From assembly GCF_042646065.1 (NCBI RefSeq), contig NZ_JBHRTA010000022.1:214765-278764 (forward strand): a DNA stretch of 64,000 nt, written 5' to 3'. A model generated the notes under the pieces. That model searched no databases. It worked only from the letters and a program-made list of their open reading frames with translations, and was not told the DNA's origin. Source of the stretch: Parapedobacter deserti (GTDB lineage Bacteria; Bacteroidota; Bacteroidia; Sphingobacteriales; Sphingobacteriaceae). Below, piece by piece: positions 38,447-46,780 of the stretch. Each line of letters starts with the position of its first letter. Within the stretch, counting starts at the first letter, position 1. The translations under genes and the position numbers were made by a program.

Positions 38447-39079
38447 TCAGCCAACGCAGTTATGGTAATAGGCGTAAAGTGCAGGAACATTACCCGAGCA
38501 GATGATGGGGATAGCCCCTGACAACAGGTCCTCGTCCCAATCCCACCAGCTAATCGCTAAGAGCATTGCGATGTCCTGATCGCTGAATCGCTTTTTTATA
38601 ACCCTGGCTGGGTTGCCGCCGACGATGGCATAGGGTTCCGCGTCTTTTGTAACCAAGGCCCGGCTCCCGATCACTGCCCCATTGCCGATGCGGACACCGG
38701 GCATAATCATTGCCTCACTTCCGATCCATACATCGTTTCCAACAACAGTATTCCCCGCGTTGGCAAATCCGTCGATGGCACCGTTGAATGCTTCGACCTC
38801 GGGCATGTAGTGAAATGGGAAGCTGGATATCCAATCGTGCCGATGGCCTTGGTTGCCGGCCATGATAAAACTGACGCCGCTTCCGATCGAACAGAACGCC
38901 CCGATAATCAGCTGGTCTACATCACTCCGGTCGGGAAACAAATATCGGGCACAGTCATCAAACGGATGCCCATGGTAGTAGCCCGAATAGTAGGAATACT
39001 TTCCGGCAATAATATTCGGATTGGTAATATGGTCTTTTATGATTTTGCCCTTAAATGGACTTTCAAAGAAGTTTTTCAT
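38447..39079 (-). CDS. catB: CatB-type chloramphenicol/xenobiotic O-acetyltransferase
   Basis: A 210-residue left-handed beta-helix (hexapeptide) acetyltransferase from the ATG at 39079. The N-terminus matches type B chloramphenicol acetyltransferases closely: NFFESPFKGKIIKDHITNPN, YSYYSGYYHGHPFDDCARYL, and SFIMAGNQGHRHDW with the catalytic His. Hexapeptide turns (VVGNDVWIGSEAMIMPGVRI; NGAVIGSRALVTKD) follow. The length equals known CatB proteins. Activity on chloramphenicol is inferred from family only. On the minus strand TATATTTG (39108-39101) may be its -7 box. It is flanked by the 11-bp repeat array on one side. Confidence 0.88.
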   Translation of the reverse strand: MKNFFESPFKGKIIKDHITNPNIIAGKYSYYSGYYHGHPFDDCARYLFPDRSDVDQLIIGAFCSIGSGVSFIMAGNQGHRHDWISSFPFHYMPEVEAFNGAIDGFANAGNTVVGNDVWIGSEAMIMPGVRIGNGAVIGSRALVTKDAEPYAIVGGNPARVIKKRFSDQDIAMLLAISWWDWDEDLLSGAIPIICSGNVPALYAYYHNCVG

Positions 39080-39227
39080 CTCAATATAGCTAAAAATTAA
39101 CAAATATAACCCTGGAACAGCCGGTTGACTATTCGATCACTGTCTATTTGTGCTTTGCTAATCTGAGATTTTCATGAAGCAAATTTAGCTAAAATCATCT
39201 TTAACCGCATACACTTCATTTAGGATT

Positions 39228-39416
39228 GGCATACCTTTTATTTACCCCTTTGGCAAGCAATTGGTAAAGAATTGGTATACCTTTGGTAAAGCTTTGGTAA
39301 GAAAATGGTAAAGAACTGGTAAGCAACTGGTAAAGCCGAGGTAAGGAAATGGTAATCGAAGACTAAGGCAGGACTAAGCAAATGGTAACCGAAGCACCCA
39401 CGAGCCACCCTCGTGC
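39228..39416 (+). repeat. Degenerate tandem array with exact 11-bp period (array 1)
   Basis: From 39252, GGTAA-type units start at 39252, 39263, 39274, 39285, 39296, 39307, 39318, 39329, 39340, 39351 and 39384. Two ACTAAG units sit in phase at 39362 and 39373. Typical units are GGTAAAGAATT, GGTAAAGCTTT and GGTAAGCAACT. A related unit lies at 39228 (two bases out of phase) and two CACCC-starting units in phase at 39395 and 39406. The first half of the unit is conserved and the second half varies. It lies between catB and murQ and does not encode a protein. Confidence 0.9.
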
Positions 39417-39489
39417 AGACCCCAACGGTCGAACACGACCGACATTCCGATATGGCCCTCGAACCTGGAGATCTGGCGGTACGCGTAGT

Positions 39490-39497
39490 TATTTTTG
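39490..39497 (+). promoter_or_regulatory. Possible -7 box upstream of murQ
   Basis: TATTTTTG fits TAnnTTTG; the -33 element is not convincing. It is 8 bp before the ATG of the 25-codon ORF and about 110 bp before murQ. Confidence 0.4.
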
Positions 39498-39504
39498 CGT
39501 GGAG

Positions 39505-39582
39505 ATGAGTAATTTCTTCTTTTTTTTCGTCTTATCCATATACAGCTTGGCGATCACGATAATTATTGCGGCTAAGCATTAA
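39505..39582 (+). CDS. Possible 25-residue membrane peptide upstream of murQ
   Basis: ATG preceded by TGGAG and a -7-like box. The peptide is MSNFFFFFVLSIYSLAITII plus AAKH: one hydrophobic helix with a polar C-terminus. It ends 25 bp before the murQ start. It could be a real small membrane protein, a leader peptide, or chance. Nothing but the start context and hydrophobicity supports it. Confidence 0.3.
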   Translation: MSNFFFFFVLSIYSLAITIIIAAKH

Positions 39583-39607
39583 AGGCGCCAGGCGTAAAAA
39601 AGGAGCA

Positions 39608-40408
39608 ATGGAAAAACTGACAGAACAATCATCCCGGTACACAGACCTCGAAAAGCAATCGGTCGGCACGTTGCTGCGACAGATCAATCAGGAAGACAAC
39701 CAGGTTGCCTTGGCGGTTCAGCAGGCTCTCCCGCAAATCGAGGCATTCGTTGAAGCTGTTGTGCCGCGCATGGAGAAAGGCGGGCGACTGGTATACATCG
39801 GGGCAGGCACAAGCGGGCGGTTAGGTGTGCTCGATGCTTCGGAATGCCCCCCTACGTTTGGCGTGCCTGCAGACCGGGTGATGGGTATCCTTGCAGGAGG
39901 CGACGAGGCCATCCGGAAGCCGGTGGAGTTTGCTGAAGACAACGTGGAGCAGGCTTGGAAAGATCTGACGGCGATTGCCATCCATGAACGGGATACCTTA
40001 TTCGCCATTGCTGCATCGGGTAGCACGCCGTATACACTCGGCGCCTTGCAACAGGCCAACCGCCATGGTCTACTTACCGGATGTTTGGTTTGCAATGCCC
40101 ATACACCCATGGCCGCGGAAGCAACCTATCCGATCGCTGTGCTGACCGGACCGGAATTGATCACCGGCTCCACCCGCATGAAGGCCGGTACGGCCCAAAA
40201 AATGGTATTAAACATGATCAGCACCACCGTCATGATCCGCTTGGGCAGGGTTAAAGGAAACAAGATGGTGGATATGCAGCTGTCTAATTACAAACTAAAG
40301 CAGCGCGGCATCACCATGTTGATGGAAGAAAAGGGATTGGATAGTCAGTCAGCCGGGCGGTTGATTGACCGCTACGGCAATGTACGCCGAGCATTGGAAG
40401 CGACATAG
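39608..40408 (+). CDS. murQ: N-acetylmuramic acid 6-phosphate etherase
   Basis: Cleaves the lactyl ether of MurNAc-6-phosphate during cell-wall recycling. From the ATG at 39608, which has a clear GGAG, the protein has 266 residues. The SIS domain has YIGAGTSGRLGVLDASECPPTFG, AEDNVEQAW, FAIAASGSTPYTLGAL and GPELITGSTRMKAGTAQKMVLNM. Length is at the short end of the family. The sigma factor gene begins 8 bp after its stop. Confidence 0.94.
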   Translation: MEKLTEQSSRYTDLEKQSVGTLLRQINQEDNQVALAVQQALPQIEAFVEAVVPRMEKGGRLVYIGAGTSGRLGVLDASECPPTFGVPADRVMGILAGGDEAIRKPVEFAEDNVEQAWKDLTAIAIHERDTLFAIAASGSTPYTLGALQQANRHGLLTGCLVCNAHTPMAAEATYPIAVLTGPELITGSTRMKAGTAQKMVLNMISTTVMIRLGRVKGNKMVDMQLSNYKLKQRGITMLMEEKGLDSQSAGRLIDRYGNVRRALEAT

Positions 40409-40415
40409 ACATACA

Positions 40416-41030
40416 ATGGCGCAGGATCACACAAGTACCGGGACACTTTTTGCACGCATACAGCGCGGCGAAAAACAGGCGTTCGATCAGCTGTATCTCC
40501 TGCATTTTGACAACTTGAAGCAGTTTGCGCAACAGTACGTTAAGCGCGAGGAAGCGGCAGACGAGTTGGTTTCGGAGCTGTTCGTGCAGGTTTGGCTGCG
40601 CAAGGGGTCGCTCCACGAAATCAACAATCCCACCCGCTACCTTTATCAATCGGTAAAGAACGCCTGCCTCACGTACCTGAAAAGGGAAAACAGGCATGCG
40701 CGGGTTCCGATCGATGAAGTGGATCAGGCAAGCCTGCAAACAGCAGTAATCGCCAATCCCGAGCAATTGCTGGAGTACAAAGAATTGTTGTCGCTTTTGG
40801 AGGAAGCGGTAGACCTGATGCCCCACCAACGCCAGACGGTTTTCCGGATGGTTAAAGAAGATCGGCTAAAATGCCGGGAAGTGGCCGAACTGTTGGGCCT
40901 CTCCGTGCGTACGGTCGAAAACCAGGTCTATCGGGCCGTTAAGCAACTTAACGAAGTGGTGGAACGCTATTTCGATGCCGGCAATGCCAATCATGGGCGC
41001 GCCAGTCGATTTTTTTTCTTAGTTATCTGA
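40416..41030 (+). CDS. ECF RNA polymerase sigma factor (FecI-like)
   Basis: The 204-residue protein has sigma region 2 (AFDQLYLLHFDNLKQFAQQYVKREEAADELVSELFVQVW) and region 4 (MPHQRQTVFRMVKEDRLKCREVAELLGLSVRTVENQVYRA). It belongs to the Bacteroides-expansion type of ECF factors that pair with FecR and a TonB receptor. The start at 40416 is chosen because the longer frame runs back into murQ. FecR follows 9 bp later. It likely directs transcription of the receptor operon when released by FecR. Confidence 0.92.
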   Translation: MAQDHTSTGTLFARIQRGEKQAFDQLYLLHFDNLKQFAQQYVKREEAADELVSELFVQVWLRKGSLHEINNPTRYLYQSVKNACLTYLKRENRHARVPIDEVDQASLQTAVIANPEQLLEYKELLSLLEEAVDLMPHQRQTVFRMVKEDRLKCREVAELLGLSVRTVENQVYRAVKQLNEVVERYFDAGNANHGRASRFFFLVI

Positions 41031-41039
41031 GGAGGCCAT

Positions 41040-42089
41040 ATGGATAAAGAAATGTTTTTACAATTACTTTCCCGAAAACTTTCGGGCTCGCTGCCGCCGG
41101 AAGAGGAGCGTAAGCTAAGGGAAATCCTGGATACGAATACGGACTACAAACGGCAGGCGGAAGTTTTGGAACTGTATTTCCAGACAAAGCGGCGGCCGAC
41201 CATGGCCAATCGCATCAAGTTAGCGGGGCTATGGGAAGCCATCGAGGCCGAAGAATCAGAGAAATCTCCGGATGTCGCCCACGAGTCGGCTGATCAGGAA
41301 GCGCTACCGGGCCGGATCAGCAGACGCGGTGGCTGGCTACGACTGGCCGCCATGATTTTGTTTTGCATCGGCACTGGAATTACCCTGTACTGGCGCTTCC
41401 TGTCGCCTGCCGAACCGGCATTCACAGCAATCAAAACGGAAACGGACAGACAGTTCATCACTCTGGCGGATGGCACATTCATCGTTCTAAACCCTTTCTC
41501 TATCCTGCAATACAATACCGATTTCGGTAAGCACAACCGCACCATCAACTTGGCCGGAGAAGCCTATTTTGAGGTCGCAAAAAACAGCGCGCTTCCGCTG
41601 GTTGTCCACGCTGGTCCGTTACAGGTACGGGTGGTGGGCACCACTTTTCAGGTACGTGCCTATGAAGATGCTCCTTCGGCAACTGTCGCGTTGCTTGAAG
41701 GCGCCGTCGAAGTATCCGGCGTACGGGATGGCACCGCGGGCAACGACTCCACCGTTCGCTTATCCCCCATGCAGCAACTGGAAGTCAGGCGCAATCAAAC
41801 CCAAGCGGCATTGACCACTTTTTCAAAAGATTCGCTCTTAAACGAACTGGGTTGGTGGCCTGCGGCGGATTCCCTTACCTTCCATGTGGAAACGATGGAA
41901 AGCGTGCTTCGCCGGATCAGTAAAAAATTCAAGGTACAATTCGTTGTGCGTCCTGAAAAACTAAATGATGTCCGATTCACCGGTGCATTTGATGACGACA
42001 CATCCTTGGAAAACATATTGAAGGTATTGCAGACAGCCTATCCATTCACGTATCGCTTTGAAACGGAAAATCGGATTGTAATCGAATAG
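41040..42089 (+). CDS. FecR family anti-sigma factor
   Basis: A 349-residue single-pass inner-membrane protein. It has an N-terminal cytoplasmic sigma-binding part (LSRKLSGSLPPEEERKLREIL), a membrane helix near residues 100-118 (LRLAAMILFCIGTGITLYW) and a periplasmic FecR domain (FITLADGTFIVLNPFSILQYN; RTINLAGEAYFEVAKN; VRVVGTTFQVRAY). The C-terminal DUF4974-like region (LTFHVETMESVLRRISKKFKVQF) also precedes receptor genes in related loci. GAGGAGG precedes the ATG. The receptor begins 3 bp after its stop. Confidence 0.93.
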   Translation: MDKEMFLQLLSRKLSGSLPPEEERKLREILDTNTDYKRQAEVLELYFQTKRRPTMANRIKLAGLWEAIEAEESEKSPDVAHESADQEALPGRISRRGGWLRLAAMILFCIGTGITLYWRFLSPAEPAFTAIKTETDRQFITLADGTFIVLNPFSILQYNTDFGKHNRTINLAGEAYFEVAKNSALPLVVHAGPLQVRVVGTTFQVRAYEDAPSATVALLEGAVEVSGVRDGTAGNDSTVRLSPMQQLEVRRNQTQAALTTFSKDSLLNELGWWPAADSLTFHVETMESVLRRISKKFKVQFVVRPEKLNDVRFTGAFDDDTSLENILKVLQTAYPFTYRFETENRIVIE

Positions 42090-42092
42090 ACT

Positions 42093-44732
42093 TTGAGAAA
42101 GCCTACTTATCTGCTTGTCTTTTTGCTGCTGCTAAGCAGTTATCGGCTTGCCGCCCAAAGCGGATCGATCCGGATTAATTATGAACAGCGTTCGCTCGTC
42201 GCGGTGTTGGAAATCATTGCCCGGCAATCCAAATACCATGTAGTGTACAGCAACGATGTGGTCACCGATAGCATGGCGGTATCCGTTGCCGCCGGTGGAT
42301 ACGCAATTGATGAGCTGCTTCAACAGGTCCTGCCCGGGCATGACCTGTTTTACCGCGAGCTTTCCGACAAAACGCTCGTGGTGAGTAGCCTGAAACTGCA
42401 TGGCATACAGCCCGCCAAGGCTAAAGGCATACGGATCCGGGGTCATGTACGCGATAGTGTCGACCGCCCGCTCGCCTTTGCATCGGTCGGATTGTACACG
42501 GCCGACCGCTTTCTCACCGGAAGTACCACAGATCGGCAAGGTCATTTCAGTCTTCGGCATGCATTCATCGCGGGGCAATCCTATACCGTCAAGGCAAGCT
42601 CCATCGGTTTCCAACCCGTGGCGTTCGCCTTTGTGTATCCTGATACGGCGCAACTCGCGGCAATTATCCTGAAACGGGACAACCGTCTACTGGCGGAAGT
42701 GCAGGTCCAAGCCAAGCGGCCGCCCGTTGAACGACGGGCTGATCGGTTCATTGTGAACGTGGAGGGCAGCGTACTGGAAACCGGGAGCAACGGCCTGGAA
42801 ATCCTCCAAAAATCACCCGGATTGTGGGTAGACCCCAATGGTAATATCAGTTTACGTGGGCAATCAGTGATGGTCATGATCAATGACGTGGTGCAGCGCA
42901 TGTCTGGAGCCGATCTGGCAGAGTACCTCCGTACCTTGCGGTCGGAAGACATCGCGAAGATCGAAATCCTCCCCAATCCACCCGCGGAATTTGAGGCCGA
43001 AGGTTCCGGCGGCATCGTGCACATCGTATTGAGACGCGGGCGCGATGAAGGATTTACCGGCACGCTGAATACGCAGTATCGTCAGCAAGTGGACCGGCCT
43101 GCGTACAACATGGGTGCTACCTTCAACTATAAAATCAAGAGTTTATACGTATTCGGGACGGGCGGTTATGGTAAAGATCGAAGTTCCTATATCGCCACCA
43201 ACGATATCCGTTATCCAGACCAGCATGCATACAATAGCTTTACCAATCGTGAAAACAACAACCAGCAGACCATGCTGCGCTTGGGTGCCATCTATGAGTT
43301 TGCGGCTAATCAATCCATTGGCCTGCAAACCAACCTCAATCGGGGCAACCTACGCCAGCGGTTTGATACGGACATCGCGTTGATCGATCCGCAAAGCATC
43401 ACGGAAGGATCTGCCACATCGGCTTGGACACGCACGCCGGAATTGAATAGCGCCACGTTGAACTACAGCTGGAAAACGGATAGCCTCGGCTCGGGGCTAA
43501 AGTTGATTACAGATTACCTGCACAGCGAAAATCCGAATACCAATCAGTTCCGCTCCAGCTACACCGACCCGCAACGGGATGCCGTGTTCCACAATGCAAC
43601 GCCCAGTACCACACGCCTGTATAGTGCGCAAACCGACTACACCCAATGGCTGGCCGCCACACAGCTCAAAGCCGGACTGAAGTTCACGAATACCGATCGG
43701 GATAATGAGGTCATACATGAACAATTTGAATCCGGCCCATGGCTACTTGACCCCGGCCGAAGCAACCGCTTCCGGTATCAGGAGCAGCTATTGATGGGCT
43801 ATGCCGCGCTCGAACGCCAATTCAAGCGTTTTAGCGCGCAGGTTGGAATCCGGGCCGAGCAGACCATTATGGATGGCAATTCCGTAAGTGCAGACATCCG
43901 CTTCCGGCGTTCGTATGTCAACCTGTTTCCATCGGTATTTCTTTTGCACCGGCTGGACAGCGCGGGCAGAAAGTCACTTGTGCTCAACTATACCCGCAGG
44001 TTGAGCAGGCCCTCATTCACAGCCCTTAACCCCTATCGATTGCAGTTCTACGATTTCCTTGCCCAGATCGGAAACCCCGACCTGCTGCCCGAATATACCG
44101 ACCGCGTGGAAGCGGGAATAACCCTGGCCGGCGGGCTATCGTGGGACGTCTATTACGCAACGACCAGCAACACAATGGCCCAGTACGCGGAAACGGTCGA
44201 TAAGATGATTGAATATCAAATTCGGAATTTCGGCAACAGCCACCGCTTTGGCACCAGTGTATATGCACCGGTGAAAGTGCGCTCCTGGTGGTCGATGACC
44301 AACAACCTAAATTTGTACTACCTGCGCTACCAAATAGCGGAAGCCGATTACCGCAATACCTCCTTCAACATCAGTACCTATCAGGTGTTCACAATTAAAA
44401 AGATTGGTGATGCCGACTTGTTTGCTTTCTACCGATCGCCTTACCTCACCGCCAACTCGGATATGGCGGATTACTGTAGCGTAGACATCGGCTTCACCAA
44501 ACGCCTATGGAACAATCAAGCCCGGCTGCGGCTGAATGTGACGGATATTTTCAACACGGCACGTGAACGGGAAGTCACTCAAGACCGTGGCGCCACCGTG
44601 TATTTTTACCAGAAACGGCCTACCCGAACGGTAGGGCTTTCTTTCAGCTATACCTTTACTTCCGGCAAAACCTTTAGCAACCGGAAGATCGAGCAGAGTG
44701 CGGAGGAAGAACAGAAACGGATCGGGAACTGA
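42093..44732 (+). CDS. TonB-dependent outer-membrane receptor with STN signalling domain
   Basis: An 879-residue protein beginning at a TTG; no in-frame ATG is near. It has a signal peptide (TYLLVFLLLLSSYRLAAQ), then an STN domain at residues 25-95 (INYEQRSLVAVLEIIARQSKYHV). A CarboxypepD_reg-like domain (IRGHVRDSVDRPLAFASVGLY) and a plug follow (SNGLEILQKSPGLWVDPNGN; DIAKIEILPNPPAEFEAEGSGG). The C-terminal barrel is of the OMP_b-brl_3 type, with SFSYTF near the end. The STN domain fits signalling through the adjacent FecR and sigma factor. The substrate is unknown. Confidence 0.9.
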   Translation: MRKPTYLLVFLLLLSSYRLAAQSGSIRINYEQRSLVAVLEIIARQSKYHVVYSNDVVTDSMAVSVAAGGYAIDELLQQVLPGHDLFYRELSDKTLVVSSLKLHGIQPAKAKGIRIRGHVRDSVDRPLAFASVGLYTADRFLTGSTTDRQGHFSLRHAFIAGQSYTVKASSIGFQPVAFAFVYPDTAQLAAIILKRDNRLLAEVQVQAKRPPVERRADRFIVNVEGSVLETGSNGLEILQKSPGLWVDPNGNISLRGQSVMVMINDVVQRMSGADLAEYLRTLRSEDIAKIEILPNPPAEFEAEGSGGIVHIVLRRGRDEGFTGTLNTQYRQQVDRPAYNMGATFNYKIKSLYVFGTGGYGKDRSSYIATNDIRYPDQHAYNSFTNRENNNQQTMLRLGAIYEFAANQSIGLQTNLNRGNLRQRFDTDIALIDPQSITEGSATSAWTRTPELNSATLNYSWKTDSLGSGLKLITDYLHSENPNTNQFRSSYTDPQRDAVFHNATPSTTRLYSAQTDYTQWLAATQLKAGLKFTNTDRDNEVIHEQFESGPWLLDPGRSNRFRYQEQLLMGYAALERQFKRFSAQVGIRAEQTIMDGNSVSADIRFRRSYVNLFPSVFLLHRLDSAGRKSLVLNYTRRLSRPSFTALNPYRLQFYDFLAQIGNPDLLPEYTDRVEAGITLAGGLSWDVYYATTSNTMAQYAETVDKMIEYQIRNFGNSHRFGTSVYAPVKVRSWWSMTNNLNLYYLRYQIAEADYRNTSFNISTYQVFTIKKIGDADLFAFYRSPYLTANSDMADYCSVDIGFTKRLWNNQARLRLNVTDIFNTAREREVTQDRGATVYFYQKRPTRTVGLSFSYTFTSGKTFSNRKIEQSAEEEQKRIGN

Positions 44733-44743
44733 TTTTCGCTACC

Positions 44744-45928
44744 TCAAAATAGCTCAAGCGGATCCATCGCCAGAAACGTCTCCCAAGGAATCCCTGATGC
44801 CCCGATCAACAACACTTTATCCGGTTCTACAGCTTTTCGGAATGCAGGCATGCTAACACCGGTCTGCGTTTTTCCGCTCTTCACTTCCAGTCCCACCACC
44901 TTGCCCCGCCGTTCCAATACAAAGTCGACTTCATGTCCCCCTTCCCGCCAATAGTGAATTTGATATCCTCCGGTATAGGCGCTATTGATTAAATGCGCCC
45001 CAACGGCAGATTCCACCATATGTCCCCATTCATCCGGCTTTTGGCGGATTTCTGAAAACTGCTCATCCCGCTGCGCGCTGATCAACGCCGTATTGTGTAC
45101 CTGGAATTTCGGACTGGATGAGCGTTTACGGATTAATTTGGGGTCATACTTTTCCAAACCGCCGAGTAAACCGGCCGTGTTCAGCAAATCCAGGTAATGC
45201 GCTAAGGTCGTCGTGTTACCGGCATCTACGAGCTGGCCCAGCATTTTGGAATAGGCCACTATTTTTCCCGAATAGACACATCCCATCTCGAACAACCGCC
45301 TCATCAATGCCGGTTTGTCTACACGCGTCAGCATCAGGATATCGCGCGAAATACTTGTCTCAATCAACGAATCATGTACATACCTTTTCCAACGGTCCTC
45401 GTCGCCTTTAAGCAATGCAGCTCCAGGATATCCGCCAAACCATACATACGTCGCTACATCCCACCCAAACGCGTCCCGCATTTCGCTAAAAGACCAATGC
45501 CCCAAATAGGATGTCTCAAACCTACCAGCCAATGATTCGGTAAGCCCTTGTTGCAACAAAAGCCGGGAAGAACCTAATAGGATAACCTTCATATTGTGCC
45601 CCTCACGGGTATCGGTATCCCACAATAATTTGACCGTTTCGCTCCAATTTTCAATCTTCTGAATTTCGTCGATCACGAGCAAAAATTCCGAAGCTTGCTG
45701 TTGCTTCATCATCAGCCTTGCTGTTTCCCATTGTTGCTCCAACCAAACGGTCCCTGCTGCCGGCACCGCATCAGCCGTAACGAAATGAAAAGCGTGCTGA
45801 TAGCTGGCCGTCAATTGGGTGACAAGTGTAGTTTTTCCCACTTGGCGGGGACCCATGACCACCTGAATAAAATTTCTAGGTTCGCTAATCCGAGACTTAA
45901 GTGTTTGTAAATAAGGCCTTGCAAACAT
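44744..45928 (-). CDS. AAA_14/DUF4143 family ATPase
   Basis: The 394-residue protein has a P-loop (VMGPRQVGKTTLVTQL), Walker B (EFLLVIDEIQKIENW) and a sensor-1-like segment (KVILLGSSRLLLQQGL). The C-terminal DUF4143 domain has the nuclease-like core EVDFVLERRGKVVGLEVKSGK, with E, D and ExK residues. Such ATPases are widespread, patchily distributed and of unproven function; roles in DNA transactions have been proposed. It is convergent with the receptor gene (11-bp gap). The ATG at 45928 is chosen. Two tandem palindromes lie directly upstream. Confidence 0.9.
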   Translation of the reverse strand: MFARPYLQTLKSRISEPRNFIQVVMGPRQVGKTTLVTQLTASYQHAFHFVTADAVPAAGTVWLEQQWETARLMMKQQQASEFLLVIDEIQKIENWSETVKLLWDTDTREGHNMKVILLGSSRLLLQQGLTESLAGRFETSYLGHWSFSEMRDAFGWDVATYVWFGGYPGAALLKGDEDRWKRYVHDSLIETSISRDILMLTRVDKPALMRRLFEMGCVYSGKIVAYSKMLGQLVDAGNTTTLAHYLDLLNTAGLLGGLEKYDPKLIRKRSSSPKFQVHNTALISAQRDEQFSEIRQKPDEWGHMVESAVGAHLINSAYTGGYQIHYWREGGHEVDFVLERRGKVVGLEVKSGKTQTGVSMPAFRKAVEPDKVLLIGASGIPWETFLAMDPLELF

Positions 45929-45936
45929 GATTAAGA

Positions 45937-45980
45937 TTTTACTCAATACAGTGAGTAAAATTACTCAATATATTGAGTAA
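45937..45980. promoter_or_regulatory. Two abutting palindromes TTACTCA-N6-TGAGTAA
   Basis: TTTTACTCA-ATACAG-TGAGTAAAA (45937-45960) and TTACTCAATA-TATTGAGTAA (45961-45980) share the half-site TTACTCA/TGAGTAA with a 6-bp centre. The first begins 9 bp before the ATPase start. The layout suits a dimeric regulator bound at two sites over the ATPase promoter or 5' end. Confidence 0.7.
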
Positions 45981-46303
45981 AACAAAAAATGGACGCAAAC
46001 CAGTCAACCAAACGTTAACCTGTGTTCCCGTTGGGCGTCCCGTTGCAAAAGGGCCAACCGATCCACTGATTGCACAAACACTTGGAATCGTTCTACTGCT
46101 TTTTGTGGTTGGTTCAATCTATCAATTCATCAAACAACGGAAATTGAATGCTGCTGCAAAGCAACATGCGTTACCGCTTAGATAATGATCGCGTCCATGC
46201 GTGCACCGAGTTCTATTAAGGCGGGCAAATTACAAAAGGCATGAAACTCAGCTATTGAATTAAAGCGAAATGTCTTTTCCATCCTGCTAATTTAAGGTTT
46301 TTC
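45981..46303. other. Intergenic region, no convincing gene
   Basis: About 320 bp between the palindromes and the SDR remnant. A 70-codon plus-strand frame (45973-46185) has one hydrophobic helix (LGIVLLLFVVGSIYQF) but opens at a TTG inside the palindrome and has no other start, so I do not call it. Confidence 0.4.
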
Positions 46304-46780
46304 TTATAACGCTTTTTGGGCTGTAGGCCTTACAACAATTTCGTTGACATCCACATCCGCAGGCTGTGATACGGCATACGCTACTGCGCGGGCAATAGCC
46401 GCGGCAGGCAGTAAATCTGTCCTAAACTTTTCAATAGCCAGTTGCTTCAAAGCAGGGTCCGAAATGCTTTCCGCTAATTCGGATTCCGTTGCTCCGGGCG
46501 CTACCAGCGTAACCCTGATATTGCCGCTTACTTCCTGGCGCAGCCCATCCGAAATGGCCCGAACAGCAAATTTCGTAGCGCTGTACACCGTAGAGGTAGG
46601 CCCTACCCAGCGGTCGCCAACCGAAGTAATGTTTACAAACTGGCCGTCTTTCAAATTATCTACACGCCTTGCCCCCAACGCCACCCTGGCACCCAGCCCC
46701 GCCAAATGCCGTGCAATTGCTTCACCAATGCCACTACTCGCTCCGGTAATGGCTACTACTTTTCCTTTGATACCATCCAT
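46304..46780 (-). pseudogene. SDR family oxidoreductase with internal deletion
   Basis: From the ATG at 46780 the frame encodes 158 residues; the family norm is about 245. The N-terminus is a normal Rossmann start (VVAITGASSGIGEAIARHLAGLGARVALGARRVDNL). The sequence then jumps directly to the catalytic region (GQFVNITSVGDRWVGPTSTVYSATKFAVRA, Ser and YxxxK present). Roughly 80 residues between beta-3 and beta-5, including the NNAG motif, are missing without a frameshift. The deletion removes part of the cofactor site, so the product is probably inactive. Confidence 0.75.

Noticed and set aside
39228..39416. Array 1 considered as a CRISPR array
   Set aside because: Units are only 11 bp, there are no unique spacers of 25-40 bp, and no cas genes are in the window.
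39382..39504. Longer 66-codon frame including the 25-residue membrane peptide
   Set aside because: The first 41 codons read through the end of the 11-bp array and look random; only the last 25 codons have start context and a plausible helix.
45973..46185. 70-codon plus-strand ORF with one hydrophobic helix
   Set aside because: It opens at a TTG inside the regulatory palindrome, has no alternative start, and shows no family likeness.
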